Part shown: positions 28,770 through 36,136 of the stretch, one piece after another
How positions within the stretch are numbered: the stretch's first letter is position 1
Layout: every line of letters begins with the position of its first letter
Origin: Oligoflexia bacterium
Lineage (GTDB): Bacteria > Bdellovibrionota > UBA1018
Direction: 5' to 3'
Assembly: GCA_014378465.1 (NCBI GenBank)
Contig: JACMNQ010000018.1
Coordinates: 1 to 64,000 of the forward strand
DNA: 64,000 nucleotides
Notes under the pieces: generated by a model
Seen by the model: the letters and a program-made list of their open reading frames with translations, nothing else
Databases searched by the model: none
What the model was told of the DNA's origin: nothing
Position numbers and translations under genes: made by a program

Positions 28770-29474
28770 TCAGGCTCTTTTTCTCTTGCCTACGATTTTC
28801 CTGAGTCGAGCGAGCACGCGCTCGTGAATTTCCGAGAGGGCTTCTGATTCCGGCGCTTGCAGGATTTCTTCAGGCAATACCGCGAAGTGGGGAATGATGT
28901 ATGCGGGATTTCGAGTGTCCGCGACCGCTTTGCCGATCCTGTGAACCTGCTCGAGGTCGAGCCTACCGGCTGCAAATTCAGAAAGCGCGATCTCGTAGGA
29001 GGTATGGAAGCCCTGCATGCCTTCGGGCAACGGTCTGCCTCGCATCCTGCGGATGTAAATCTTGAGGACGCGGTCTGGATATTCGTTCAGGAAGGATTCA
29101 AAGACCTCAGGGTCATATTCCGTATCATCTCCGAAGAGAATGAAGGGTTCCGTGCTTTTCTCCGCCAACTGTTTCAGGGCGTTGAATTTGTATTTTCGAA
29201 CCTGTGGCTGTTTGACCCAGTCCCGCAGGATGACCTGAGCCTTCGGGAAACGGTTGCGACGCAGGAATTCATGAACCCTCTTTCGGATCCAGAGGGGAGA
29301 TGAGCTCAGAACAATGAGGGAGTCCGGAGTTCGCGCAAGCTCGGTATAGAGTTCGGCCATGCCGGCGTAGGCCTGATGACTGAAGAGGCCTCTCAGTACG
29401 GTTCGGAACTGATCCATCGTATGGGAGATCTTGATCGTATCATCGAGATCGCTCACCACTATGAATGGGTTCAT
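28770..29474 (-). CDS. App1/DUF2183-type HAD phosphatase-like protein
   Basis: A 234-residue protein with HAD motifs: VVSDLDDTIK (Asp9, Asp11), IVLSSSPLWI and ILFGDDTEYDPEVF. This matches the catalytic domain of yeast App1 phosphatidate phosphatase (DUF2183), present in many bacteria with uncertain substrates. I start at ATG 29474, with GGAGAA upstream. The frame is open to 29624, which would add an apparent membrane helix, but that is the out-of-frame reading of the His-rich tail of the FmdB gene and is probably an artefact. The ATG lies 4 bp after the fmdB stop, so the two genes form an operon. Confidence 0.88.
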   Translation of the reverse strand: MNPFIVVSDLDDTIKISHTMDQFRTVLRGLFSHQAYAGMAELYTELARTPDSLIVLSSSPLWIRKRVHEFLRRNRFPKAQVILRDWVKQPQVRKYKFNALKQLAEKSTEPFILFGDDTEYDPEVFESFLNEYPDRVLKIYIRRMRGRPLPEGMQGFHTSYEIALSEFAAGRLDLEQVHRIGKAVADTRNPAYIIPHFAVLPEEILQAPESEALSEIHERVLARLRKIVGKRKRA

Positions 29475-29478
29475 GGCT

Positions 29479-29754
29479 TCAGTCTTCTCCGTGACCAGTT
29501 TGAGAGTCATCAGTGCCATGATGATCATGATCGTGGCCATGACTATCAGCGTGATTATGATCGGGCTCCGCATGGCACCCGTGGAGTGTGCTTTCACGCA
29601 AGTCGCCCCGGCCTCCGACAGCAAAGCGCGAGATCATTTTTTTTGTATTTTTATGGTTACATTTCGGACACTTACCGGAGTCAGGATCTGTGGGCGATGT
29701 GATCTGTTCGAATTTCTTCTGGCAGTCATCGCAAAAGTACTCGTACAGCGCCAT
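29479..29754 (-). CDS. FmdB-type zinc-ribbon protein with histidine-rich tail
   Basis: A 91-residue protein. The start MALYEYFCDDCQKKFEQI is the FmdB/CxxC_CXXC_SSSS domain, with Cys8/Cys11 and Cys29/Cys32 as zinc ligands. The last 34 residues contain ten His with many Asp (SHGHDHDHHGTDD), which is not part of the family core and suggests binding of nickel, zinc or another metal. I start at 29754, where the domain starts; the longer frame to 29805 adds unrelated residues. It precedes the App1-like gene by 4 bp. FmdB proteins are proposed regulators, but their function is poorly known. Confidence 0.9.
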   Translation of the reverse strand: MALYEYFCDDCQKKFEQITSPTDPDSGKCPKCNHKNTKKMISRFAVGGRGDLRESTLHGCHAEPDHNHADSHGHDHDHHGTDDSQTGHGED

Positions 29755-29840
29755 GACTTGAGTGTAACCCGGAAGTTCAATGGACGTCCATCGGCCGGCT
29801 TGCATTCAACGTACAAATCGTGTTTAAACTTCAGAATCGT

Positions 29841-29917
29841 GATTCCGTAGCTCAGCTGGATAGAGCAGGTGCCTTCTAAGCATCAGGTCACTGGTTCGAA
29901 TCCAGTCGGGATCACCA
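29841..29917 (+). tRNA. tRNA-Arg (TCT)
   Basis: Acceptor GATTCCG pairs with CGGGATC (one T-G). D arm AGCTCAGCTGGATAGAGC is followed by anticodon stem GGTGC/GCATC around CTTCTAA (anticodon TCT). T arm is CTGG-TTCGAAT-CCAG-type. Discriminator A and CCA are encoded. Length 77 nt. Confidence 0.96.
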
Positions 29918-29973
29918 TTTCACTTCCGTTGGCACAGAGGATGCTCCCATCCACAGGGTAGACCGGGGGCAAT

Positions 29974-30969
29974 TTGAAAATCCTGTGGGCCATTGATGCA
30001 TTTGAATCTTCCCATTCAGTCAGTCTGGGAGCGGCTGAAGCCGTTCATGGTTTGAGCGAAAGCCTCCAAGTCCCTATACAACCAGTCTATATCCTCAATC
30101 GAGCCGAAGTGAACGTCCCAATGGAAACCGGCCCTGAAGTGGTCATGGCCATGGAAAACTTCAAGCCAGCGGCTCAAGCCGCGATGGACAATTTCATCGC
30201 CCATCTCGATTTCTCGGATCGCCTGCTGCCTTCCAAAGTCCTCATCCAGCCGGCCGCTACCCTCAGAAAATCAGTCGACACGCTTCTCCGCTATGCTCGA
30301 AAAGAAAGAGTTGCGCTCATCGCTCTGACCACACACGCAAGAACCGGGGCGGTCCGACTGATTCAGAGGAGCTTCACAGAGCACCTCATGCAGCACTCAC
30401 TGATCCCGCTTCTGGTGGCAGGGCCCGGAGGCAGTCTTCAACAGAGACCGGGGGGGACCCGTTTCAAGACCGTGGTTGCTCCGATTGATTTTGGCCGTCA
30501 TGGCGCCAGCACGGTACTCAGCTCGATCGCGCTGGCCAAGCACCTCTCCGCCCGACTTTCATTTTTTCATGTGGATCAGGTGAACTCGCTCCCTCCCCTT
30601 TTCAGCGATGGACTCGTTCCCATTCATCCGGATCTGTCGCGAATTTTCTGTGAACGAGTTGAGCTCCATCACCATCAGCTTCAGGAGTGGGTCAATTTCG
30701 CGGCGCTGAAGGGTGTGGAGGCGGATTACGCGATTTCGGAGAATCTGGGAGGCAGTGTCGCTCATGAAATTCTGGCTTTCGCTCGCTCCAGGGAAAGTCC
30801 TTTGACTCAACTCTGCGCGGAACGGGGTTCACTGACTTCACTCCTCTTCGGAAGCATCACTCGTGAGGTGCTGCGTCACTCTGAAAGTCCCTGCCTCATC
30901 ACCCATCCCAAGCTCATCCCCGCGACGTGTGAGCTGACTTCTCTTGATCCTCTTAAAAAAGCTGCTTGA
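29974..30969 (+). CDS. Tandem universal-stress (UspA) domain protein
   Basis: A 331-residue cytoplasmic protein made of two Usp domains. Domain one (about 1-150) begins MKILWAIDAFESSHS and contains ALTTHARTGAVRLIQRSFTE followed by SLIPLLVAG. Domain two (about 165-315) begins FKTVVAPIDFGRHG and ends TSLLFGSITREVLRHSESPCLI, containing the G(S)-hinge of the ATP-binding subfamily. Neither domain shows a perfect G2xG9xG(S/T) motif, so ATP binding is doubtful. The start TTG (29974) is preceded by GGGGGC only. It probably has its own transcript. Confidence 0.82.
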   Translation: MKILWAIDAFESSHSVSLGAAEAVHGLSESLQVPIQPVYILNRAEVNVPMETGPEVVMAMENFKPAAQAAMDNFIAHLDFSDRLLPSKVLIQPAATLRKSVDTLLRYARKERVALIALTTHARTGAVRLIQRSFTEHLMQHSLIPLLVAGPGGSLQQRPGGTRFKTVVAPIDFGRHGASTVLSSIALAKHLSARLSFFHVDQVNSLPPLFSDGLVPIHPDLSRIFCERVELHHHQLQEWVNFAALKGVEADYAISENLGGSVAHEILAFARSRESPLTQLCAERGSLTSLLFGSITREVLRHSESPCLITHPKLIPATCELTSLDPLKKAA

Positions 30970-30993
30970 AACAGGGAATTCGCGGTATATTTT
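30966..30993 (+). promoter_or_regulatory. Candidate promoter for the SDR-ilvA pair
   Basis: TTGAAA (30966-30971) and TATTTT (30988-30993) are spaced by 16 bp and overlap the stop of the Usp gene. The predicted start lies within about 3 nt of the SDR ATG (31003), which lacks a ribosome-binding site, so this mRNA may be leaderless. Confidence 0.4.
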
Positions 30994-31002
30994 AAGCCAG
31001 CT

Positions 31003-31713
31003 ATGACCAATCCAACTCATCCCATCGTTCTCGTCACGGGAGCTCAAGGTTCCCTCGGCAAGTTCGTGATCCGGAAGCTCCTCCATCAGGGTTACCAGGT
31101 CATCGCCACCCATCATCTGACGAAGCCGACCCCAGCAGCGCCACTGGAGAAATCTCCCACCGCGACCCTGACGTGGGTTCAGATGGATGTCACGAGTCCT
31201 CAGTCGGTCAAAGCCGCGATTCAGGGATTGCCGCCTCAACTCTCAAAAATTGATCATCTTATTCATTGCGCCGGCGGCTTCAGATACGCGATGGGGGACT
31301 CGGTCCGCGATGATGACATCGAATTTCTCCTGGACGTGAACCTCAAATCCTCATTCTATCTGATCCGAGAACTGCTGCCCAAGATGAAGAAGAATGCCTT
31401 TGGCAGAATCGTGCTGGTCAGTTCCAAGGCGACTCTCAACCCCGGTGCCGGGATGGGAATTTACGGCGCCAGCAAGGCGGCCTTGAATGCCCTGGTCAGT
31501 TCCGTCGCGGATGAAGTGCGTTCGTTCGACATCAATATCAACGCGGTTCTCCCTTCAGTGATTGATACACCGGTCAACCGCAAGGAGATGCCCAAGGCGG
31601 ACTACACGACCTGGGTGACTCCCGATGCGCTTGCGGACATCATGGTTTCTCTGATTGAGCCCTGGGGCAAGCCGATACACGGTGCCTTGATTCCCGTGGC
31701 AGGACGAGTTTGA
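31003..31713 (+). CDS. Short-chain dehydrogenase/reductase
   Basis: A 236-residue NAD(P)-dependent oxidoreductase. The cofactor motif is VLVTGAQGSLGK, a TGxxGxxG variant. LIHCAGG is the NAG-type strand, and the catalytic Ser and Tyr-Lys appear as VLVSSKATLN and IYGASKAALNAL. The C-terminus, HGALIPVAGRV, matches the classical SDR end. It abuts threonine ammonia-lyase within 2 bp, so both are likely translated from one mRNA. The substrate is not evident. Confidence 0.92.
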   Translation: MTNPTHPIVLVTGAQGSLGKFVIRKLLHQGYQVIATHHLTKPTPAAPLEKSPTATLTWVQMDVTSPQSVKAAIQGLPPQLSKIDHLIHCAGGFRYAMGDSVRDDDIEFLLDVNLKSSFYLIRELLPKMKKNAFGRIVLVSSKATLNPGAGMGIYGASKAALNALVSSVADEVRSFDININAVLPSVIDTPVNRKEMPKADYTTWVTPDALADIMVSLIEPWGKPIHGALIPVAGRV

Positions 31714-31715
31714 AT

Positions 31716-32960
31716 ATGAAAAAGAAATCCAGAACCATAGCCAGCCTCTATGCAGTTTCACTTTCCGACATTCAGGCTGCCAAGAATGAATTGAGCAAAT
31801 ACATTCCATCAAGCCCGCTTCTTCTGAACTCCTGGCTTTCGGAACAATACGGCTGTGAACTTTACCTCAAGATGGAAAACATGCAGCCGATCGGATCCTT
31901 CAAGATCCGCGGCGCGACTTACAAGATCTCGCAACTCTCACCTGCGGATCGAAAGAAGGGCGTGATCGCGGCCAGTGCGGGAAACCATGCCCAGGGCGTG
32001 GCCTGGGGTTCGCGGAAACTGGGAATCAAGTCGCTGATCGTGATGCCCAAGACCGCTCCTCTCATCAAGGTTGAAAATACCCGCATGCTCGGCGCCGAAG
32101 TGGTTCTGGAAGGCGACAACTACGACGAAGCTTACGCCGCCGCGCAGATCATCGCCAAAAAGACGGGTCGCGTGTTCGTGCACGCCTTTGACGACGCTCA
32201 GGTCATTGCTGGACAGGGAACGCTCGGGCTTGAGCTGCTGGAACAGCTTCCGGGAGTCGACATCGTCATCGGCTCGATCGGGGGTGGCGGACTCATGGCA
32301 GGCGTTGCGACCGCGCTCAAGGAACTCAGGCCCAAGACTGTCCTCATCGGAGCTCAGTCTTCGGGAGCCCCTTCAATGCTCGAATCCTTCAAGAAAGGTT
32401 CAGTGGTCAAATTGGACCGCGTGGACACTTTCGCGGACGGGATCGCGGTGAAAGAAGCGCGTGAAAATCTCTACCGGATCCTCGCTCCGAGGTTGAGCAA
32501 GATTCTTGTGGCGGATGATGAATCCATCGCCGCCGCCATTCTGACTCTGCTTGAAAAGGCAAAAGTCGTTTCGGAAGGGGCCGGGGCGGTTTCACTCGCG
32601 TGCCTGGATCAGATCAAGAAGGAAATCCGGGGCAAGAAAGTGGTCGTCATCGTGGGCGGGGGAAATATCGATGTGAATGTGCTTTCCCGCGTGATTGATC
32701 GTGGACTCATCCGCAAAGGCCGACGTCTCCGCGTGAATGTGCTCATCTCGGACCGTCCGGGCTCACTCGCCCGTCTGACAGAACTCATCGCCCGCCAGGG
32801 AGCCAATATTCTCCAGGCGATTCATGATCGAAATGAACCTTCCATCACGATCGACAAGACCGAGGTCGCTCTGACGCTCGAGACGCGTGGGCCTGAGCAC
32901 AGTGAAGAAGTCATCGCTGCACTCAAAAGTCAGGTTCTCAAAGTCACCATCGTGCATTGA
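31716..32960 (+). CDS. ilvA: Threonine ammonia-lyase
   Basis: The 414-residue PLP enzyme deaminates threonine to 2-oxobutanoate, the first step to isoleucine (or catabolic). GSFKIRGATY holds the PLP lysine, ASAGNHAQGVAWG the substrate loop, and GSIGGGGLMAGVA the phosphate-binding glycine loop. Residues about 335-414 form a single ACT-like domain (VLISDRPGSLARLTELIARQ). This architecture fits the short TdcB/IlvA type with one ACT rather than the two-ACT E. coli IlvA. I start at ATG 31716 rather than TTG 31710. The SDR gene ends 2 bp earlier. Confidence 0.93.
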   Translation: MKKKSRTIASLYAVSLSDIQAAKNELSKYIPSSPLLLNSWLSEQYGCELYLKMENMQPIGSFKIRGATYKISQLSPADRKKGVIAASAGNHAQGVAWGSRKLGIKSLIVMPKTAPLIKVENTRMLGAEVVLEGDNYDEAYAAAQIIAKKTGRVFVHAFDDAQVIAGQGTLGLELLEQLPGVDIVIGSIGGGGLMAGVATALKELRPKTVLIGAQSSGAPSMLESFKKGSVVKLDRVDTFADGIAVKEARENLYRILAPRLSKILVADDESIAAAILTLLEKAKVVSEGAGAVSLACLDQIKKEIRGKKVVVIVGGGNIDVNVLSRVIDRGLIRKGRRLRVNVLISDRPGSLARLTELIARQGANILQAIHDRNEPSITIDKTEVALTLETRGPEHSEEVIAALKSQVLKVTIVH

Positions 32961-33010
32961 GCATCAACCTACCGGAATAGCCTTGCTCAGTTCTTGAGCT
33001 GCAGCGCAGT

Positions 33011-34000
33011 TCAGTTCTTGAAAATCACGCGCAACGTGACAGGCCTGCCAACGAACGTGCGGTTCGGCCGATTGAACATGCTGGAGTCCGCGCCGAAGGT
33101 TCCGGGCAGCCCGAGATTTCCAATGGTCGGGATCGCGTTCTTCGGCATGGCTGCGAAGGACTCTGACAGACGAGCGAGAGTCGCGGAGCCGCTGGAGCCT
33201 GGAGCGCCGGAATGATCAACGGTCACGGCCTGGAGAAAGGTCACATCTTTCTGAATCGCGGCCTGCCGTACGGTGGTGAGGTCAGCGGTTGAAAGCTGAA
33301 TGACTTTTGCAGCCCGTCCCTGCTCGTTGGCCGTGGTCAACTGACCCCCCACTTTGAGCGCGACGAGAGGCGCCCTGGGCTTCTGTTCATCTTTGACTTC
33401 AACGATCCCGTGCACGACCGTGATCTGAGTCTGAGCGGTCGCAAGCTGAGCAGTTTTGCCATCTGGAGATTTTTTGCCATCGGCAGCTCCGGCGCCGCCC
33501 GGAGGCGTGATCTGCGTGGCCTGGCCTGAACTCGGAAGATCACTTGCGACGATGAATTCGGTTCCGCGCACGCCCATGGTCGCGGCACGGGTCCTCACCT
33601 GATACTTGCCCTTGGCGCCCACAGGGGTATTCACGGATGCGCGCATTTTTCCATAGTCCATCGACATGGTGACTTTTCGGTCCCCGCCGCCATTGAGCTG
33701 GTAATCATCCATCTTGAACAGAGTCGAGGGTCCGAGATCGATGATTGACTTGTCGGTCATCAAAAGTTTGACGGCACCGGTACTGCCCGTATTGAGAATG
33801 GTTCCGGCCGAAATTTCATCCCCGGACTTCAGAAATTTCATCTGCGGGATCTTGTCGGCTTCATTTCGGACCAGCACCTTGCCTGACACACTCACCGCTT
33901 TACCCGCAGTTTCCGCGGCGAGGGCGGCTGTCTGCCCAATTCCCAGCGAGAAAAAGAGCACCGAGGTTCCGCCGCATATCCATTTGCACACGTTCTTCAT
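33011..34000 (-). CDS. Secreted FecR-domain protein
   Basis: A 329-residue exported protein. A signal peptide (SVLFFSLGIGQTAALA) is cleaved near residue 30. The FecR domain spans about 35-170, with FLKSGDEISAGTILNTGSTG, KSIIDLGPSTLFKMDD and the diagnostic TMGVRGTEFIVASD. The rest is low complexity. No transmembrane segment other than the signal is present, so it is not an anti-sigma FecR. Start at ATG 34000; the frame runs on to 34216 across the divergent gene. It diverges from the TPR/beta-barrel gene, 49 bp apart, hinting at a shared promoter region and common envelope function. Confidence 0.85.
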   Translation of the reverse strand: MKNVCKWICGGTSVLFFSLGIGQTAALAAETAGKAVSVSGKVLVRNEADKIPQMKFLKSGDEISAGTILNTGSTGAVKLLMTDKSIIDLGPSTLFKMDDYQLNGGGDRKVTMSMDYGKMRASVNTPVGAKGKYQVRTRAATMGVRGTEFIVASDLPSSGQATQITPPGGAGAADGKKSPDGKTAQLATAQTQITVVHGIVEVKDEQKPRAPLVALKVGGQLTTANEQGRAAKVIQLSTADLTTVRQAAIQKDVTFLQAVTVDHSGAPGSSGSATLARLSESFAAMPKNAIPTIGNLGLPGTFGADSSMFNRPNRTFVGRPVTLRVIFKN

Positions 34001-34049
34001 GCAACCATTGTCTCTTAAACTGTTTGCAATGGGAAGTGGGTCGTTTAGC

Positions 34050-35687
34050 ATGTTAAGCATGACACTCAGGGGCCCGCTCAGATCGCCGGTGACACATCCT
34101 TTAAAATCGCTTGGGGCAGTCCTGCTTCTTCTCTGCTGGACTTTGCCCGCCTGGGCGACTGTGGAGCGTGAGTTTGAGCCCGAGTATTCTGAAGCGGTTC
34201 TGGCTTTCAACGCCAAGGACTACCCCAAGTCTGTGTCAATCCTGAATGAGCTCATCAAAAAATCACCGAAGACTCCTGAGTTCTTCGAATTGAAGGCTTT
34301 GGCTCTGAAAGCTTCCAATCAGGAGAAAGAAGCCGCTGAAACTTATCAGGCGCTGATTCTCGCCAAGACCGCGGACAGCCGACCCAAAGCCGAAATTGCA
34401 CCTTATGCTTTCGAACTCGGCATGATCCGTTTCAAGGAAAAGAAATACGAACAGGCGAGCTCCTACTTCACATTCGCGCAGAAGTACGGCTTCAACGAAT
34501 CCGCAGCTCATTTCTATTCGGGTCTGATCCAGTTTCAATCAAATCAGTGGGGAGAGGCTGAGAAGAACTTCGCAGAAGTCATCGCTTCCAAAACCGATGA
34601 ACTCATGCCGGCTTCGCACTACTACCTCGCTCAATGCGCGCTCAGGATGGACTATCCGGCCGGAGCGATTCAGAGCTTCATTTCGGCCAAAAAGGCTTCT
34701 CAGTCAGTGCTGGACGATCCCCAGTCCACCGCAGACATGAAGCAGATCTCCAGACAGATTCTTGACGGCTCCGAGCAGTCCCTCGCGCCTTTTGACAAGT
34801 CGCAGTTTTTTGGAAATCTGACGGAGCTCACGGGTTACGATTCCAATGTTCTCTCCGTGCCTTCGTCCGTCACGGACGCAGTCGAAGCGAGTGGCAAGCA
34901 CAGCATGAAGGAAATTCTCGCTGCAGGAGTGGGTTACGCCAGTTCGCCTCTCAAGACCTTTCAATTCGTTCCAAGCTACCGCGGCTCCATCAACAAAAAT
35001 TTCAATGGAGATTCGAAATCAGGCGAATTCGCTGAAAGCGACGTATCTCTCTTCGTGACGAAGGGTGCCCTTGAAAAAACGAGTTACGGTGCCAAGATTG
35101 CTGCCGAAGTGCTTTTTCAGAATGATCTGAATCCTGTCACGAACTCCTCGACTTATCGACGTTACAGTCAGGGCTTCACTTTCGGACCCTACCTCAAACG
35201 TGAAATCAGACCGAAGTACGTGCTGGGCGGTGAGTTTTTCATCAAGCCTCAGAAATTTTACCGCGATCCCACTTCGAGTGACCTGAGCCGTACCGGCACA
35301 TTGACCACCGGTCGAATCTATCTTCAGAATTTTGCCGGCCGAAAGTACTGGAATCCCGTGCTGGCCCTTCGATTCGAGGATGATGATACGGACGGGAATG
35401 AGTACAATGCCAAGAGCAAGGCGATCCAGTTGAGCAACGCCCTGACTCTCAGAAACGATATTGAAATGACCGCCCTGCTGGACATTGACTTCGTTGAATA
35501 CACCAGACGTTTCAACGGCGAGCGAAAAGACAAGATTGTTCTCCTTCAGGTGGGAGCTTCAAAGCGGCTGACTCCGAAGTGGACTGTGCTTGCCGCGACT
35601 GACTATACGATCAATCATTCGAACATCGCTGATACCTACTCCTATAACCGCTTCAGTTTCACGGCCGGTGCAAGTTACAGTTTCTGA
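34050..35687 (+). CDS. TPR-domain protein with C-terminal beta-barrel (surface/outer-membrane)
   Basis: A 545-residue protein: signal peptide (LGAVLLLLCWTLPAWA), TPR-like helical repeats (about 35-220; AVLAFNAKDYPKSVSILNEL, AAHFYSGLIQFQSNQWGEAE), then about 300 residues of amphipathic strands ending in Tyr-Ser-Phe (FSFTAGASYSF). This TPR-plus-barrel layout resembles Slam-type surface-lipoprotein assembly modulators, but specific homology is not demonstrated. ATGs at 34029, 34050 and 34059 are all possible; 34050 is preferred because GTGGG precedes it. The frame reaches back to 33714 over the antisense FecR gene, which is an artefact. Confidence 0.75.
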   Translation: MLSMTLRGPLRSPVTHPLKSLGAVLLLLCWTLPAWATVEREFEPEYSEAVLAFNAKDYPKSVSILNELIKKSPKTPEFFELKALALKASNQEKEAAETYQALILAKTADSRPKAEIAPYAFELGMIRFKEKKYEQASSYFTFAQKYGFNESAAHFYSGLIQFQSNQWGEAEKNFAEVIASKTDELMPASHYYLAQCALRMDYPAGAIQSFISAKKASQSVLDDPQSTADMKQISRQILDGSEQSLAPFDKSQFFGNLTELTGYDSNVLSVPSSVTDAVEASGKHSMKEILAAGVGYASSPLKTFQFVPSYRGSINKNFNGDSKSGEFAESDVSLFVTKGALEKTSYGAKIAAEVLFQNDLNPVTNSSTYRRYSQGFTFGPYLKREIRPKYVLGGEFFIKPQKFYRDPTSSDLSRTGTLTTGRIYLQNFAGRKYWNPVLALRFEDDDTDGNEYNAKSKAIQLSNALTLRNDIEMTALLDIDFVEYTRRFNGERKDKIVLLQVGASKRLTPKWTVLAATDYTINHSNIADTYSYNRFSFTAGASYSF

Positions 35688-35690
35688 ACT

Positions 35691-35729
35691 GTGAATTCCT
35701 GAACTCGCGCCTGCGTTGAATTCACGCAG
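35691..35729. repeat. Nested inverted repeats between convergent genes
   Basis: GTGAATTC (35691-35698) is repeated inverted as GAATTCAC (35718-35725). A second hairpin, CTGCGT-TGAATTC-ACGCAG (35711-35729), overlaps it. The two foldings exclude each other. They sit between the stop codons of convergent genes and may act as a terminator, though no T tract is present. Confidence 0.35.
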
Positions 35730-36081
35730 CCTGGGTCGGATCTTCAATCTCTTCTGACCTGATCGGCGTGGCGATCAGTGAGTGCAGGTAGTTGGCTTCG
35801 ATTCTGCGAAAGAAGGGGATCACCAGCATCAGTCCGGCACCGAAGATCACTTGGCTGATCAAAAACAGCGGTTCGGGCATCCTCTGCACCAGCGCGATAT
35901 TCAAGCCCAATGGCATGAAGATGGGATAAAGGCTCGCACCCAGAATGAATCCGTAGATCAAGCTCACGGGGATGACCACAGTTCTGCTTTCAGGCGTGAA
36001 CACGATGGAAAACAATCCTGCCAGGACCCAGCATCGCTGCAGCGATCTGATTGGATATTTTTGGAAGTTCCATGGTTGCAT
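35722..36081 (-). CDS. Small integral membrane protein, unknown
   Basis: A 119-residue protein from ATG 36081 (upstream GAGGCGAGG). Three hydrophobic segments are visible: CWVLAGLFSIVF, VVIPVSLIYGFILGASLYPI and FLISQVIFGAGLMLVIPFF. The C-terminal tail is soluble and acidic. The frame is open to 36126 but the added residues overlap the intergenic space. It follows the GT22 gene by 55 bp on the same strand. No family assignment. Confidence 0.65.
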   Translation of the reverse strand: MQPWNFQKYPIRSLQRCWVLAGLFSIVFTPESRTVVIPVSLIYGFILGASLYPIFMPLGLNIALVQRMPEPLFLISQVIFGAGLMLVIPFFRRIEANYLHSLIATPIRSEEIEDPTQAA

Positions 36082-36136
36082 GCCTCGCCTCGTGAAGCAT
36101 GCAAACGCTGTGCGGAATGAGATCAATGACCGCGGT

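Noticed and set aside
29475-29624. N-terminal membrane helix extension of the App1-like protein
   Set aside because: The helix is the out-of-frame reading of the His-rich tail of the FmdB gene; the ATG at 29474 with GGAGAA upstream explains the HAD domain start.
33714-34049. Upstream extension of the TPR/beta-barrel gene
   Set aside because: It is antisense to the FecR gene; the signal peptide begins only after 34050.
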